From contig JJOH01000016.1 in assembly GCA_000696115.1 (NCBI GenBank), positions 186,001 to 250,000 of the forward strand: a stretch of DNA of 64,000 nucleotides. Direction: 5' to 3'. Numbering within the stretch: position 1 is the first letter of the stretch; every line of letters begins with the position of its first letter. The stretch is from Streptomyces olindensis (lineage in GTDB: Bacteria; Actinomycetota; Actinomycetes; Streptomycetales; Streptomycetaceae). This document shows positions 8,103-16,139 of this stretch, piece after piece. Made by a program: the position numbers and the translations under genes. The notes beneath the pieces are model-generated. The model saw nothing but the letters and a program-made list of their open reading frames with translations, was not told where the DNA came from and did not search any database.

Positions 8103-8729
8103 ATGACTTCCATCGCATCCGTCACCCTCGAGGTGGCCGACCCCGCGGCCGCCGAACGCTTCTACAGCACCGCCTTCGGCCTGGGCGGCCAGGTGCGCCT
8201 GCGGGCCTCTCAGACCCCGTCCACCGGCTTCCGCGGGTTCACGCTGTCGCTCGTCGTGGCCCAGCCGGCCGACGTCGACGCCCTCGTCGACGCGGCCGTG
8301 GCGGGCGGCGCCACGACGCTGAAGCCCGCCGCCAAGTCGCTCTGGGGCTACGGCGGCGTCGTCCAGGCCCCGGACGGGACGATCTGGCAGGTCGCCTCCT
8401 CGTCGAAGAAGAACACCGGCCCGGCGACCCGGCGGTTCGACGAGCTGGTGCTCCTGCTCGGCGTCGAGGACGTGAAGGCCAGCAAGCGGTTCTACGTCGA
8501 GCACGGCCTGCCGGTCGGCAAGAGCTTCGGCGGCAAGTACGTCGAGTTCGCCACCGAGTCGGCTCCCGTCAAGCTGGCGCTGTACAAGCGCCGCGGCCTG
8601 GCCAAGGTCGCCGGCGTCTCGCCCGAGGGCACCGGCTCGCACCGGCTCACGATCCACGGCGACACCGGGCCGTTCACCGACCCGGACGGGTTCGTCTGGG
8701 CGACCGCCTCGGAGACGGCGTCGCTGTGA
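8103..8729 (+). CDS. Two-domain VOC (glyoxalase/bleomycin-resistance fold) protein
   Basis: This 208-residue protein contains two vicinal-oxygen-chelate units: one at about 3-100 (ASVTLEVADPAAAERFYSTA and WGYGGVVQAPDGTIWQV) and one at about 110-205 (ELVLLLGVEDVKASKRFYVE and FTDPDGFVWATA). The duplicated fold usually binds a divalent metal and a small molecule; members include dioxygenases, lyases and drug-binding proteins. The substrate cannot be predicted. It begins 67 bp after the hydrolase gene and may share its transcript. Confidence 0.88.
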   Translation: MTSIASVTLEVADPAAAERFYSTAFGLGGQVRLRASQTPSTGFRGFTLSLVVAQPADVDALVDAAVAGGATTLKPAAKSLWGYGGVVQAPDGTIWQVASSSKKNTGPATRRFDELVLLLGVEDVKASKRFYVEHGLPVGKSFGGKYVEFATESAPVKLALYKRRGLAKVAGVSPEGTGSHRLTIHGDTGPFTDPDGFVWATASETASL

Positions 8730-8774
8730 CCGGTGACGCCGGCGTGCACCGGCAGCGGCGAGAGGGAGCCGCGC

Positions 8775-8802
8775 CCGCCACCGCCCGCACGGTCGGTGGC
8801 GG
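8775..8802. terminator. Hairpin between convergent VOC and nadE genes
   Basis: A perfect 9-bp stem (8775-8783 with 8794-8802) with a 10-nt loop lies midway between the two convergent stop codons, suiting bidirectional termination. Confidence 0.6.
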
Positions 8803-8840
8803 CGGGGGCGGGCGCACGGGCGAGGGGCCCGCGGCAGCGG

Positions 8841-10595
8841 TCAGACCGACTCCCGCCACGCGTTCGTGATCGGCAGCCGCCGGTCCTTGCCGAAGCCCTT
8901 CGCCGAGATCTTCGTACCCGGCGGGTACTGCCGCCGCTTGTACTCGGCCGTGTCGACCATGCGCAGCGTCTTCGTGACCAGCTCCCGGTCGTAGCCGGCC
9001 GCCACGATCTCGTCCGCGCCCCGGTCGCGGTCCACGTACAGCTCCAGGATCGCGTCCAGCACCGGGTAGTCCGGCAGTGAGTCCGTGTCGACCTGGCCCG
9101 GGCGCAGCTCCGCGCTCGGGGGCTTGGTGATGGAGTTCTCGGGGATCGGCGGGGTCTGGCCGCGCTCCCGGGCGGCCCGGTTGCGCCACTCGGCCAGGCG
9201 GAAGATCGACGTCTTGTACACGTCCTTGATGGGGCCGTACGCGCCGACCGAGTCGCCGTAGAGCGTGGAGTAGCCGACCGCCAGCTCCGACTTGTTGCCG
9301 GGCGCCAGGACGATGTGGCCCTCCTGGTTGGAGATCGCCATGAGCAGCGTGCCGCGCAGGCGGGACTGGAGGTTCTCCTCCGCCAGGCCCGTCAGCCCCA
9401 GCGAGCCCATGTACGCGTCGAACATCGGCTCGATGGCGACCGTGCGGTAGTTCAGGCCCGTGCGGCGGGCCAGCTCGGCGGCGTCGTCCTTGGAGTGGTC
9501 CGAGGAGTACTTCGACGGCATCGACACGCCGTACACGTTCTGCGCGCCCACCGCGTCGCACGCGATCGCCGCGACCAGCGAGGAGTCGATACCGCCGGAC
9601 AGGCCGATCAGGACCGACTCGAAGCCGTTCTTCGCGACGTACGCCCGCAGGCCCACGACCAGCGCCGAGTAGACCTCCTCGTCGTCGTCCAGACGGTCCG
9701 CGTAGCCGCCCGCGAGCTCCGGCTCGTACGGCGCGACCGGCTCCTCCGAGAGGACCACCCGGTCGATGCGCAGGCCGTCGTCCACCACGCCCGTGGGGGC
9801 GTCCGCCGACGCCGCCGGCAGGTCCAGGTCCAGGACCACGCAGCCCTCGGAGAACTGCGGGGCCCGCGCCACGACCTCGCCGTCCTTGTCGACGACGATC
9901 GAGTCGCCGTCGAAGACCAGCTCGTCCTGGCCGCCGATCATGGCGAGGTACGCCGTGGTGCAGCCGGCCTCCTGGGCCCGCTTGCGGACCAGCTCCAGAC
10001 GCGTGTCGTCCTTGTTGCGCTCGTAGGGGGAGGCGTTGATCGAGACCAGCAGGCCCGCCCGCGCCGAACGGGCGGCGGGGACGCGGCCGCCGTCCTGCCA
10101 GAGGTCCTCGCAGATGGCGAGGGCGACGTCCACGCCGTGGACGCGCAGGACCGGCATGCTGTCGCCGGGCACGAAGTAGCGGAACTCGTCGAAGACGCCG
10201 TAGTTCGGCAGGTGGTGCTTGGCGAAGTTCAGGACCACGTCGCCGCCGTACAGCACCGCCCCCGCGTTCTGCGGAGCGCCGGCCGGCTGGCCGTACTTCG
10301 GCTGCGCGGTCTCGCAGCGGTCGAGATAGCCGACGATGACCGGCAGCTCACCGAAGCCCTCCTCGGCCAGGCGGGCGGCGAGACTCTTCAGCGCCGCGCG
10401 GGAGGCCTCCACGAAGGACGACCTGAGGGCCAGGTCCTCGACGGGATACCCGGTCAGCGCCATCTCCGGGAACGCCACGAGATGCGCTCCCTGCTCGGCG
10501 GAGTGCCGGGTCCAGCGGACGATCGACTCGGCGTTCTGGGCGAGGTCGCCGACGCTCGAGTCGATCTGGTTCAGGGCGAGACGTAGTTGAGGCAC
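8841..10595 (-). CDS. nadE: Glutamine-dependent NAD+ synthetase
   Basis: This enzyme converts nicotinate adenine dinucleotide to NAD+ using ATP and ammonia taken from glutamine. The 584 residues hold an N-terminal nitrilase/glutaminase domain with the Glu (VAFPEMALTGYP), Lys (FAKHHLPNYG) and Cys (LAICEDLW) triad, and a C-terminal synthetase domain with the PP-loop LIGLSGGIDSSLVAAIA. Further landmarks are VYGVSMPSKYSSDHS and NKSELAVGYSTLYGD. The GTG at 10593-10595 is chosen because the family starts there (VPQLRLALNQI); no clear Shine-Dalgarno is seen, so the message may be leaderless. Length and motifs are typical of Streptomyces NadE. Confidence 0.96.
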   Translation of the reverse strand: MPQLRLALNQIDSSVGDLAQNAESIVRWTRHSAEQGAHLVAFPEMALTGYPVEDLALRSSFVEASRAALKSLAARLAEEGFGELPVIVGYLDRCETAQPKYGQPAGAPQNAGAVLYGGDVVLNFAKHHLPNYGVFDEFRYFVPGDSMPVLRVHGVDVALAICEDLWQDGGRVPAARSARAGLLVSINASPYERNKDDTRLELVRKRAQEAGCTTAYLAMIGGQDELVFDGDSIVVDKDGEVVARAPQFSEGCVVLDLDLPAASADAPTGVVDDGLRIDRVVLSEEPVAPYEPELAGGYADRLDDDEEVYSALVVGLRAYVAKNGFESVLIGLSGGIDSSLVAAIACDAVGAQNVYGVSMPSKYSSDHSKDDAAELARRTGLNYRTVAIEPMFDAYMGSLGLTGLAEENLQSRLRGTLLMAISNQEGHIVLAPGNKSELAVGYSTLYGDSVGAYGPIKDVYKTSIFRLAEWRNRAARERGQTPPIPENSITKPPSAELRPGQVDTDSLPDYPVLDAILELYVDRDRGADEIVAAGYDRELVTKTLRMVDTAEYKRRQYPPGTKISAKGFGKDRRLPITNAWRESV

Positions 10596-10626
10596 GCGCC
10601 CAGTGTAATCGTCAGAGCGACGCAAT

Positions 10627-10656
10627 GGGGTGGTGTGGGTCACCCCACACCACCCC
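10627..10656 (-). terminator. Hairpin terminator of the S53 peptidase gene
   Basis: A perfect 13-bp stem (10627-10639 with 10644-10656) with a 4-nt loop lies 31 bp beyond the peptidase stop codon and 32 bp upstream of the nadE start. Confidence 0.85.
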
Positions 10657-10686
10657 GTTCCCCTTGCGGAGGTCAGCCGGCGGACG

Positions 10687-12531
10687 TCAGCGGCGCCGGT
10701 ACGACTCCACGTAACCGTTCGCGGGCGTGCCCACGCCGGTGACGTCGTCGTAGCCCTTGACGGCCTGCAGCGAGCTGTCCTTGCCCAGGCTGCGCACGGA
10801 CGTGGCCAGTCCGCCCGTGGCGTCGTAGCCGTTCACGAAGTCGACGCGGGCCACGGCGAGGCCGGAGCCCGTCGGGTTGTCGGTGACGTCGTGGTAGACC
10901 TTCGAGCCGGACTTCGCGTAGATCGCCGGGTTGGCGAAGCCGATCGGCGTGCCGCCGCGGGCCTCCTGGGCCAGGGCCTGGATGGCCGCGATGGTCGGCG
11001 CGGCGAGCGAGGTGCCGCCGATGCGGTACTCGCTGTACGCCTGCGTCCTGCCGTCCGGCATGGTCTGGGTCTGGCCGACCAGGAAGCCGGTGTTCGGGTC
11101 GGCGATGGCCGCGATGTCCGGGACGACCCGGTTGCCGTCCGAGCTGTTGGCCTTCGCCAGCGCCTCCGGCACCACACCCTGCTGGTAGGAGGGCTCGGCG
11201 ACCGTCTTGCTGGTGCCGCCGCCGGCGCCGGAGGTGAAGGCGCCGGGGAAGTCCGTCCAGCTCTTGCCGTCGGCCGACAGGTTCGCCTTCTCGGTGCCCC
11301 AGCCGGTCTCCCACAGGTACGTGTCGTCCTTGCCGACGGCCAGCGAGGTGCCGCCGACGGCGGTGACCCACGCCGAGTTGGCCGGGGAGTCGACCTGCTT
11401 GGTCCCGGAGCTGGCGACCTCGTCGCCGTCGTCGCCGGAGGAGAAGTAGAAGCCGATGCCCTCGACCGCGCCCAGCTGGAAGACCTGGTCGTAGGCGGCC
11501 GCGAGGTCGGGGGTCTGGGCGGCCTCGACCTCGCCCCAGGAGTTGGAGACGATGTCGGCCAGGTGGTGGTCGACGACCTTGCCGAGCGCGTCGAGCAGGT
11601 CGTTGTCCATGCAGGAGGCGGCGCCCACGTACTTCGTGGGCAGCACCTGGCGCAGCTGGCCGGTCTTCCACGCCGCGTCGCCGTGCTTGCCGGCGTAGGT
11701 CCCGGCGTCGTAGGCGATGGTCGGGGAGGCGTACGCGTCCGTGATGGCGACCCGGACGCCCTTGCCGGTGCGGGTGCCCGCGCCGTAGGCGGCCCGCAGC
11801 TGCTTGCCCGTGTAGCCCTTGATCGCGTACGGGATCTTGCCGCCGTACGCGTCGGGCAGCGTGCTCGCGGTGCTCGAGCCGTAGTACGAGGAGAAGGGCC
11901 CGGCGTTGCGGAACACGGTGTCCGGCGGCGGCAGCCGGTCGTCGTGCGTGGCCATGTGGGGCGCGTTGTCCAGGCCGGTCACGGTCAGCACGGGGTCGGC
12001 GAGGTTCGCCGGCACGGAGGCGGTGCTCGCCGGCGCGCGGTAGGTCCGGGCGCCCTTGGCGAAGTTGTGCAGCTGGGTGCCGAACGCCTTCTCGGCGGCG
12101 GCCACGTCACCGGTGACGGAGACGTAGTGCCGCGTGACGCCCGTGACCTTCAGGCCGGCGGACGTGAGCCAGGCCTTCACGGCGGCCACCTGGGCCTCGG
12201 TCGCGCCGAAGCGGGACTGGGCCTGCCGGGCGGTGAGGTACTTGCCGTAGGAGGCCGACTTCGGGTCGGAGACGGCCTTCGCGTACGCGGCGAGGCCGGC
12301 GGCGTCCTGGCCGGCGAGGTAGACCCGGGCCGAGACCTGGGCACTGTCGGAGGTGGCGCCCTGGTCCGCCTTGGCCGTGGCCCACGCGGGCCTGGTCCCG
12401 GCCAGCAGGTCGCGGAGCGGGTGGTCGGCGGCGTGCGCCGCGGGTATGCCGAGCGCCAGCGCACCCGCGAGCATCGGCAGTGTCGCCGCCACGCTCACCC
12501 CGGCGCGCACCTTGGCGCGGTTGGATCTCAT
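10687..12531 (-). CDS. Secreted S53 (sedolisin/kumamolisin-like) serine-carboxyl peptidase
   Basis: This 614-residue protease has a signal peptide (cleavage probably after PAAHA, near residue 34), a pro-domain at about 35-195 with the QSRFGATEAQVAAVKAWL pattern of pro-kumamolisin domains, and an S53 catalytic domain to the end. The nucleophile Ser is in IGGTSLAAPTIAA, the oxyanion Asp in FYFSSGDDGDEV, and acidic partners in the ITDAYASPTIAYD segment. The C-terminal part keeps the Asp/Val/Gly pattern of the calcium site. The ATG at 12529-12531 has AGGGGG upstream; the longer frame to 12600 has no support. It should act outside the cell on proteins or peptides at acidic pH, as the family does. 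Confidence 0.93.
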   Translation of the reverse strand: MRSNRAKVRAGVSVAATLPMLAGALALGIPAAHAADHPLRDLLAGTRPAWATAKADQGATSDSAQVSARVYLAGQDAAGLAAYAKAVSDPKSASYGKYLTARQAQSRFGATEAQVAAVKAWLTSAGLKVTGVTRHYVSVTGDVAAAEKAFGTQLHNFAKGARTYRAPASTASVPANLADPVLTVTGLDNAPHMATHDDRLPPPDTVFRNAGPFSSYYGSSTASTLPDAYGGKIPYAIKGYTGKQLRAAYGAGTRTGKGVRVAITDAYASPTIAYDAGTYAGKHGDAAWKTGQLRQVLPTKYVGAASCMDNDLLDALGKVVDHHLADIVSNSWGEVEAAQTPDLAAAYDQVFQLGAVEGIGFYFSSGDDGDEVASSGTKQVDSPANSAWVTAVGGTSLAVGKDDTYLWETGWGTEKANLSADGKSWTDFPGAFTSGAGGGTSKTVAEPSYQQGVVPEALAKANSSDGNRVVPDIAAIADPNTGFLVGQTQTMPDGRTQAYSEYRIGGTSLAAPTIAAIQALAQEARGGTPIGFANPAIYAKSGSKVYHDVTDNPTGSGLAVARVDFVNGYDATGGLATSVRSLGKDSSLQAVKGYDDVTGVGTPANGYVESYRRR

Positions 12532-12714
12532 GGAACCCCCTGTGCGGTTCGTCGCGAGTGGATCACTCGACGGTCGCCACTCTTTCGACGAACCGTTCAT
12601 GCAAGGGGAATGCGCAGCCCAAGAAGCGCTCTACCGAAGCCAAGAAGAGCCCAAGGAGCCGATGCGCAGGGCGATTTGGGGCTTACGCCCGGCGAACGCC
12701 CCACGTCCTGCGCG

Positions 12715-13335
12715 CTACGGACGCGGCGCGGCACCCCGCGCCTTGAGCAGGTCCGCCATCAGGCCGATCTCCGACTGCTGCGCGTCCACCATGCCCTGCG
12801 CGAGCCGCTTCTCCACCCCGACCCGGCACTTCTCCACGCAGCCCTCGGCCATGTGGATGCCGCCCTTGTGATGGTCCGTCATCAGCTGGAGGTAGAAGAC
12901 CTCCGCCTGCTTCCCGCTGAGCTCGCCGAGCTTCTTCATCTCGGTGTTGGTCGCCATGCCCGGCATCAGCGCGCCGTCCTTGCCGGAGGCCATGTCGCCC
13001 ATGCCCATCCAGGTCATCGGCGGCTCGGAGGACACCTTGGGCAGGCCCCACAGGTCGAGCCAGCCGAGCATCATGCCGCGCTGGTTGGCCTGGGTCTGCG
13101 CGATGTCGTACGCGAGGCGCCGCACCTCCTCGTCCTTCGTGCGGTCGCGCACGATGTACGACATCTCCACGGCCTGCTGGTGGTGCACCGCCATGTCCCG
13201 CGCGAACCCGGCGTCGGCGGACTCGGCGGAGGGGGTCGTACTGCCGCCGTCGTCTCCGGCGACGGCGTAGGTGATCGCGCCGGCCGCGACGAGCGCCGCC
13301 GCCGCGGCCCCCGCGATCAGAGCCACGTGCCTCAC
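12715..13335 (-). CDS. Secreted or membrane-anchored DUF305 protein (CopM-like)
   Basis: This 206-residue protein has one N-terminal hydrophobic segment (about 3-22) and an extracytoplasmic DUF305 domain. Two His-His motifs typical of the family are present, MAVHHQQAVEMS and MTDHHKGGIHMAEGC, with a Met-rich stretch between them (TWMGMGDMASG, LMPGMATN). DUF305 proteins such as cyanobacterial CopM bind copper, so metal binding is a reasonable inference, not shown here. The GTG at 13333-13335 overlaps the stop of the upstream DUF3105 gene by 4 bp, implying coupled translation. About 180 bp between its stop and the peptidase start hold no further gene. Confidence 0.88.
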   Translation of the reverse strand: MRHVALIAGAAAAALVAAGAITYAVAGDDGGSTTPSAESADAGFARDMAVHHQQAVEMSYIVRDRTKDEEVRRLAYDIAQTQANQRGMMLGWLDLWGLPKVSSEPPMTWMGMGDMASGKDGALMPGMATNTEMKKLGELSGKQAEVFYLQLMTDHHKGGIHMAEGCVEKCRVGVEKRLAQGMVDAQQSEIGLMADLLKARGAAPRP

Positions 13336-13997
13336 TGCGAGAGCCCGTTCGTGCAGGCGGCACCGGGCTCGGGCGTCTGCTCGCCCTGGACGAACTTCTC
13401 GAAGAACTTGGCGACGTTCGGGTCGTCCGCGCCCGTCACCGTGCGCTGATGGCCCCACGCCGAGAGCATGATCGGGTCCTTCTGGTCGTCCATCGGGCTC
13501 ATCAGCGTGTACGGCGTCTTCTTCACCTTCGCCGCGAGCGCGTCGACGTCGGACTTCTTGGCGGCGGCGTTGTACGTCACCCACACCGCGCCGTGCTCCA
13601 GCGAGTGCACGGCGTTGGTGTTGTTGATCTCCTTGGTGTAGACGTCGCCGTTGCAGTTCATCCACACCTGGTTGTGGTCGCCGCCGACCGGCGGCTCGGT
13701 CGCGTACTTCACGGCCTTGGTGACGTGGTTGCGGGAGAGCTTGCCCTCCCAGGTCTTCACGCCGTCCTTGCCGGTGACGAACTTGCCCTTGCCCGAGGAG
13801 TCGCTCGCCGCGGTGTCGCTGCCGTTGTCGGACTGGGACTGCACGAGCACGACGCCGCCGACGACCAGGCCGCCGACGATCACGACGCTGGCCGCGATGG
13901 TGAGGATGCGGTTGCGGCGCTCACGGGCCTGCTCGGCGCGCCGCATCTCCTCTATTCGCGCCTTGCGTGCCGTGCTGCTCTTCTTGGCGGAGCCCAT
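13332..13997 (-). CDS. Membrane-anchored DUF3105 protein
   Basis: The 221-residue protein starts with a charged, Arg/Glu-rich cytoplasmic helix (about 1-28), then a single membrane segment (about 31-53) and an exported DUF3105 domain. Conserved features include EPPVGGDHN, a Cys-containing MNCNGDVY, and NAVHSLEHGAVWVTY with two His residues. The function of DUF3105 is not established. Its tight coupling to a DUF305 gene (4-bp overlap) suggests the two exported, His-rich domains work together, possibly in metal handling; that is inference. The ATG at 13995-13997 has AAGGA 7 nt upstream. Confidence 0.85.
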   Translation of the reverse strand: MGSAKKSSTARKARIEEMRRAEQARERRNRILTIAASVVIVGGLVVGGVVLVQSQSDNGSDTAASDSSGKGKFVTGKDGVKTWEGKLSRNHVTKAVKYATEPPVGGDHNQVWMNCNGDVYTKEINNTNAVHSLEHGAVWVTYNAAAKKSDVDALAAKVKKTPYTLMSPMDDQKDPIMLSAWGHQRTVTGADDPNVAKFFEKFVQGEQTPEPGAACTNGLSQ

Positions 13998-14150
13998 GAG
14001 AAGTCCTTCGCGGGGGAAAGATGGGACGGTCGGGTGGCCTGATCGTAATGGGGGAGGCGGGGCGCCTCGTAGGGCGGCCGCGGGAATGGGCCGAATCGAT
14101 ACGGCACCGACAGCAGCCCGACAGCTTCGGAAGGCCTGGGTCCGGATAAT

Positions 14151-14179
14151 TTGAACCGCAGATTCCCATTATCTACGCT
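14151..14179 (+). promoter_or_regulatory. Promoter of nsrR giving a leaderless message
   Basis: TTGAAC (14151-14156) and TACGCT (14174-14179) are separated by 17 bp and match the principal-sigma pattern TTGACR/TANNNT. The start codon at 14186 is 6 nt past the -10 element, where transcription would begin, so the message should lack a leader. GATAAT (14145-14150) and ATTATC (14168-14173) form an inverted repeat around the -35 element. Confidence 0.6.
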
Positions 14180-14185
14180 GCGGGC

Positions 14186-14635
14186 ATGCGGCTGCTGCGC
14201 TCCACCGACCTGGCCCTGCGGGTCCTGATGCGGCTCGCCGTCGCGGGCGAGTCGAGTCCGACGACCCGGGAGGTCGCCGAGGGCATGGGCGTGCCCTACA
14301 CCCACCTGGCGAAGGTGGTCGCCGAGCTCCAGCACATGGGCCTGCTCGCCGCCCGGCGCGGCCGGGGCGGCGGCCTCACGCTCACCGAGCGGGGCCGCAC
14401 GACCTCCGTGGGCGCCGTGGTCCGCGCCTTCGAGGGCGACGGCGACGTCGTCGACTGCGAGGGCCCCACGCCGTGCCCCCTGAACTCCGCCTGCCGGCTG
14501 CGCGGCGCCCTGCGCCGGGCCCAGGAGGCGTTCTTCGCCTCCCTGGACCCGATCACGGTGGCGGACATCGCGGCGGAGCCGACCGGGGCACTGCTGCTGG
14601 GCATCTCGCGGGCGGCCGGCCCTCCGGGCCCCTGA
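14186..14635 (+). CDS. nsrR: Rrf2-family iron-sulfur regulator, NsrR (nitric oxide sensor)
   Basis: This 149-residue regulator has the Rrf2 winged-helix N-terminus (STDLALRVLMRLAV, GVPYTHLAKVVAELQ) and three Cys at 91, 97 and 103 in the CEGPTPCPLNSAC loop. An Asp at position 8 matches the fourth ligand described for the [4Fe-4S] cluster of Streptomyces NsrR. In streptomycetes NsrR represses flavohaemoglobin genes until nitric oxide damages its cluster. That role fits, since hmp is the next gene, convergent and 21 bp away, and has a matching operator. The message is probably leaderless. The assignment is strong from cysteine spacing plus context. Confidence 0.92.
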   Translation: MRLLRSTDLALRVLMRLAVAGESSPTTREVAEGMGVPYTHLAKVVAELQHMGLLAARRGRGGGLTLTERGRTTSVGAVVRAFEGDGDVVDCEGPTPCPLNSACRLRGALRRAQEAFFASLDPITVADIAAEPTGALLLGISRAAGPPGP

Positions 14636-14656
14636 AACGGCCGGTCCTCCGGGCCA

Positions 14657-15844
14657 TCAGGCCTGTCCCGCCAGCCACAGGTCCGGGCCGAAGACCTCGT
14701 AGTGGATGTCGGCGGGTGCCACGCCCTTGGCGATCAGCTGGGAGCGGACCGCGCGCATGAAGGGCAGCGGGCCGCACAGGTACGCGCGCGTGGTCGGGGC
14801 GAGCGGGACGTCGGCGAGGTCGACGAGGCCGGAGCGGGTGCCGGCCGGGGCGTCCTGCTCGTACCAGAGGTGGACGGCCGAGTCCGGCAGCTTGGCGGCG
14901 TAGGTCTCGTGGTCGGTGCGCAGGGCGTGGGTGCCGGGTGAGCGGTCGCCGTGGACGACGGCGACGGGGGCGCGGTGGCCCGAGTCGGCGAGGTGGGCCA
15001 GCATCGCGGTGATCGGGGTGATGCCGATGCCCGCCGAGGCCAGCAGCAGGGGCGTGTCGAGGCCGGCGTCCAGAACGAGGTCGCCGTACGGCTCGGACAG
15101 CTCCAGGACGTCGCCCACCTCCACGCGCGCGTGGAGGTGGTGGGAGACCTCGCCGTCGGGGGCGCCGCCGCCCCGCACGCGTTTGACGCTGATCTGCCTC
15201 AGGGCCGGGCCGGGTGCCCCGGAGAGGCTGTACTGCCGGATCTGGCGGGCGCCGTCCGGGAGGGCGACGCGGACGGAGACGTACTGGCCGGCGAGGAACT
15301 CCCGCACCGGACCGCCGTCGGCGGGCCGCAGCCGGAACGTGGCGACGTCCGGGGTCTCGGCGACCCGCTCGACGACCTCCCAGGGCCGCCACGCGGGCCC
15401 GCCGCGCTCCTCGCCCAGCCGCTTCTCGACGGCGATCAGGGCGTTCGCCATCAGCCAGTAGACCTCGTCCCAGGCGGCGGCGACCTCGGGCGTGACGGCG
15501 TCGCCCAGCACGTCGGCGATGGCGGCGAACAGGTGCTCGTGGACGATGCCGTACTGCTCGGGCGTGACGCCGAGCGAGGCGTGCTTGTGGGCGATGCGGT
15601 GCAGCATCGCGTCCGGCCGCTGCTCCGGATGGTCCAGCAGGTGCGTGGCGAAGGCGGCGATGGAACCGGCGAGCGCCTGCCGTTGGGTGCCGGCGGCCTG
15701 GTTGCCCCGGTTGAACAGGTCGCGCAGCAGTGCGGGGTGGGCCGCGAACAGCCCGGCGTAGAAGCGCTCGGTGATCGTGCCGAGGGCCGCCCCGACGGCG
15801 GGAAGGGTGGCGCGGACGGTGGTGGCGGACTGCTGGGACAGCAT
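14657..15844 (-). CDS. hmp: Flavohaemoglobin, nitric oxide dioxygenase
   Basis: Hmp oxidises nitric oxide to nitrate with O2 and NAD(P)H in the cytoplasm. The 395 residues comprise a globin domain (about 1-140), an FAD-binding barrel (about 150-250, with RQYSLSG) and an NAD-binding domain (LLLASAGIGITPITAML, YLCGPLPFM). In the globin part Tyr29 (B10 position) and His88 in AHKHASLG (proximal haem ligand) are in place. The C-terminal EVFGP motif is intact. The ATG at 15842-15844 has GGAGGAG 5 nt upstream. Regulation by NsrR is indicated by the operator at 15884-15906 and by the neighbouring nsrR gene. Confidence 0.95.
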   Translation of the reverse strand: MLSQQSATTVRATLPAVGAALGTITERFYAGLFAAHPALLRDLFNRGNQAAGTQRQALAGSIAAFATHLLDHPEQRPDAMLHRIAHKHASLGVTPEQYGIVHEHLFAAIADVLGDAVTPEVAAAWDEVYWLMANALIAVEKRLGEERGGPAWRPWEVVERVAETPDVATFRLRPADGGPVREFLAGQYVSVRVALPDGARQIRQYSLSGAPGPALRQISVKRVRGGGAPDGEVSHHLHARVEVGDVLELSEPYGDLVLDAGLDTPLLLASAGIGITPITAMLAHLADSGHRAPVAVVHGDRSPGTHALRTDHETYAAKLPDSAVHLWYEQDAPAGTRSGLVDLADVPLAPTTRAYLCGPLPFMRAVRSQLIAKGVAPADIHYEVFGPDLWLAGQA

Positions 15845-15873
15845 CGGGGCTCCTCCATGCTCGACTGCCGCGC

Positions 15874-15906
15874 ACGCTATTTAAAGTTGCATCTGAGATG
15901 CAAATT
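15874..15906 (-). promoter_or_regulatory. NsrR-type operator overlapping the hmp promoter
   Basis: On the + strand AAGTTGCATCT (15884-15894), a single centre G (15895) and AGATGCAAATT (15896-15906) form an 11-1-11 inverted repeat with 10 of 11 positions paired, the NsrR operator layout. Read toward hmp, TTGCAT (15903-15898) and TAGCGT (15879-15874) form a promoter with 18-bp spacing, so a bound repressor would cover the -35 box. The operator ends 40 bp before the hmp start codon. Confidence 0.82.
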
Positions 15907-16139
15907 AAGTGGGCGGAGCGACGACGGGGACCGGCCGTTACGGATGTCGGTGCGAGCAGGCACTATGGGCGGAAGAGCAGTTCACCCGCCGTACGTGAGG
16001 CGTTCGACCCCGGGCCGGCCGGGCGATCATGGTGCGCAACGCGTACGAAATGGTGGTGTGGTGGGATGCTCAGGTGCCCGACCGCCTCCCGTGGTACGGA
16101 AGACAGGCGGCCTGACCAGCAAGGATGGGGAAGCGGAAG

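Noticed and set aside
10630..13449. A 939-codon + strand frame
   Set aside because: Antisense of the S53 peptidase and DUF305 genes; low-complexity His/Gly/Arg content.
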